DNA of 64,000 bases from Pseudogymnoascus destructans (Eukaryota > Ascomycota > Leotiomycetes > Thelebolales > Thelebolaceae). Positions 62,447-64,000 of this stretch are shown piece by piece; within the stretch, counting starts at the first letter, position 1; every line of letters starts with the position of its first letter. The stretch lies in contig NW_020167523.1 in assembly GCF_001641265.1 (NCBI RefSeq), positions 186,001-250,000 of the forward strand, written 5' to 3'. The notes below the pieces were generated by a model. It saw nothing but the letters and a program-made list of their open reading frames with translations, did not search any database and was not told the origin of the DNA. Both the position numbers and the translations under genes were made by a program.

Positions 62447-64000
62447 ACGTGCATGTATAACGAAAGTGCCAAAGAAGCGAAAGTGCCAAAATCATGCGGT
62501 GACCAACCCCCCCAACTAAATGTTAAATTCCTCCACAACAAAACATGCGCCATAAAAATGATGAAAGCAAATTAGTGCTAGCTATCCAAGCTATGCAAAG
62601 CGACCCAAATTTGCGCCTTCGAGTTGCAGCTAGGATCTATTCCGTAGACCACCGCAAGCTACGTCACCGTTTACAAGGCATACCTTCACGACGCGATATC
62701 CAAGCCAACTTACGGAAATTAAGTAACCTAGAGGAATCAGTTCTTGTTCAGTATATACTTGACTTAGCTGCTAAAGGGTTCCCTCCTCAGTTGTCTATTG
62801 TTGAAGATATGGCAAATCGACTACTTGCAACACGCGACGCGTCACGCGTCGGGTCACGTTGGGCTTCATACTTTGTTAAGCGCCATGTAGAGCTCCGGAC
62901 ACGCTTCCAGCGAAAATACGACTACCAGAGGGCTAAGTGCGAAGATCCAGAAGTCATTCGTGGCTGGTTTGAGCTTGTATGGAACACAATTCTAAAGTAT
63001 GGCATCAACAATGCAGATATCTACAACTTTGATGAGACTGGGTTTATGATGGGCGTCATCTCAAGCGCAACAGTAGTAACCAATCCATACCTCTCTCGTT
63101 TGTAGTCCAACACTTTCTCAAGGTTGGGCAGTGCCGCCATTTGTCATTGTGGCAGGTAAAAACCACCTTGCATCTTGGTATGAGAATAGCGGATTTCCAG
63201 CAGATTGGGTAATCGCTGTTATTGCAAATGGATGGACTACAAACATGAGAGGTATGGATTGGATTCAGCATTTTGAGAAGCAGACAAAGCCCCGGAGTGT
63301 TGGTGGTTATCGCTTGTTAGTCCTTGATGGTCATGAGAGCCACCACTCAGACAAGTTTGAGGAGTACTGCAAAGAACATAACATTATTACGCTTTGTATG
63401 CCTGCTCACTCTTCCCATATACTCCAACCACTTGATGTTGGCTGTTTTGGCTCATTAAAGAGAGCTTACGGTCGGCAAATTGAAGATATGATGCGGGCTC
63501 ATATTATTCACATTACTAAGGATGACTTCTTTCCTGCCTTCCACGCTGCATTTAACATTGCAATGACAGAAAGCAATATTCAGGGAGGGTTCTGAGGTGC
63601 TGGGCTTCTTCCATTTAGCCCTGAGAGTGTAATATCTACACTTGACCTTAGGTTTAAGACGCCAACACCTCCAACCTCTCGCCCAAACACTGCTCAACCA
63701 TGGGTTTCTCAGACACCAAATAACCCAACTGAAGCTGTATCACAGTCTACTTTCATTAAAAACCGAATTGCGCATCATCAAAATAGCTCTCCAACCTCAA
63801 TCTATGCAGCTGTTGACCAGTTTACAAAGGGTGCATCGCAAATAATGCATCAATTAGCATTGTTAAAAGCAGAGAACCAAAACCTGCAACAGGCAAATGA
63901 AGTGCTAAGCAAGCGCCGGAGAGCTAAAAAAACACAACTACAGCAAGGAGGATCACTTAGTCAACAGGTAGCACAGGAGCTACAGGACGAGAGGGACGTT
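62447..64000 (+). mobile_element. Pogo/Fot1-type transposon, family C, copy 2 (runs off the window)
   Basis: The left terminus starts ACGTGCATGTATAACGAAAG after TA (62445-62446), a diverged form of the copy 1 terminus. The right end lies beyond the window. Confidence 0.9.
62545..64000 (+). pseudogene. Pogo-type transposase, family C, damaged and partial
   Basis: The frame opens at ATG 62545 and matches copy 1 through IYNFDETGFMMGVISSATVVT. Then about 80 bp are replaced by about 40 bp, including a 30-bp inverted copy of the family's own TTNERGMDW codons (63080-63109), which ends the frame. From about 63119 the transposase resumes (QGWAVPPFVIV, VLDGHESHHS, LQPLDVGCFGS) until a TGA near 63594 in place of the CGA arginine codon of copy 1 (GGFRGAG). 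The tail (SKRRRAKK, QQGGSLSQQ) continues to the window edge, so the zinc knuckle is not seen. Confidence 0.88.

Noticed and set aside
59890..64000. Telomere or subtelomere end
   Set aside because: No TTAGGG arrays are present; the helicase type alone does not establish position.

Overview
The window looks like nuclear DNA of a filamentous ascomycete (Pezizomycotina). The evidence is short introns of about 45-60 bp with GTAWGN donors, a HET-domain gene, a fungal-type P450, an intron-containing tRNA gene, Fot1/pogo-type transposases with DDE_1 signatures, chromovirus-type Ty3/gypsy elements and a RecQ-like helicase of the telomere-linked type. I cannot name the species. Roughly three quarters of the window is transposable-element DNA, and host genes sit in small islands.

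Layout. 0.5-4.5 kb: a SAM methyltransferase (-) and an intact four-exon cytochrome P450 (+), divergent, with a MITE-like inverted-repeat element between them. 4.8-12.1 kb: one PIF/Harbinger-like DNA transposon (DDE_4 transposase plus a second, convergent ORF) that has been split by two pogo-type elements and a solo LTR. 12.4-14.2 kb: an intact pogo-type element (family C). 14.5-20.3 kb: part of a copia-type LTR with 71-bp repeats, an unidentified zinc-knuckle ORF and a decayed Ty3/gypsy pol with its 3' LTR. 20.35-22.2 kb: a second, nearly identical copy of pogo family A. 22.6-31.9 kb: a pogo family D element whose two halves flank a 7.4-kb pile-up of gypsy LTRs, a gag fragment and a copia element. 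32-33.8 kb: pogo family E. 33.9-41.7 kb: a host island with tRNA-Thr, a decayed gene containing a fold-back palindrome, a tandem repeat, a multi-pass membrane protein and a HET-domain gene. 42.3-48.7 kb: a Helitron remnant fused in frame to a truncated pogo-E transposase, then a gypsy pol fragment and a short relic of another pogo family. 48.7-55.4 kb: a full-length chromodomain Ty3/gypsy element with an intact 1597-codon gag-pol. 55.6-56.5 kb: a solo LTR. 56.9-62.2 kb: a disrupted gene, a newly assembled three-exon gene with a possible PD-(D/E)XK-like core, and a broken RecQ-like helicase. 62.4 kb to the end: a second, damaged copy of pogo family C.

How it fits together. The region records repeated nested insertion. 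Clean target-site duplications can be read for four solo LTRs and for most pogo elements (TA). Other junctions lack matching duplications and look like products of ectopic recombination or deletion. Where paralogous copies allow comparison, inactivating nonsense changes are C:G to T:A transitions. Two signals seem new to me. The first is a family-specific array of eleven YCGTACGR palindromes, in all three reading frames, inside the pogo-A transposase gene. The second is a copia LTR framework that carries unrelated tandem-repeat cassettes at the same place in two copies. The gypsy family also shows a sequence layout suited to Tf1-like self-priming.
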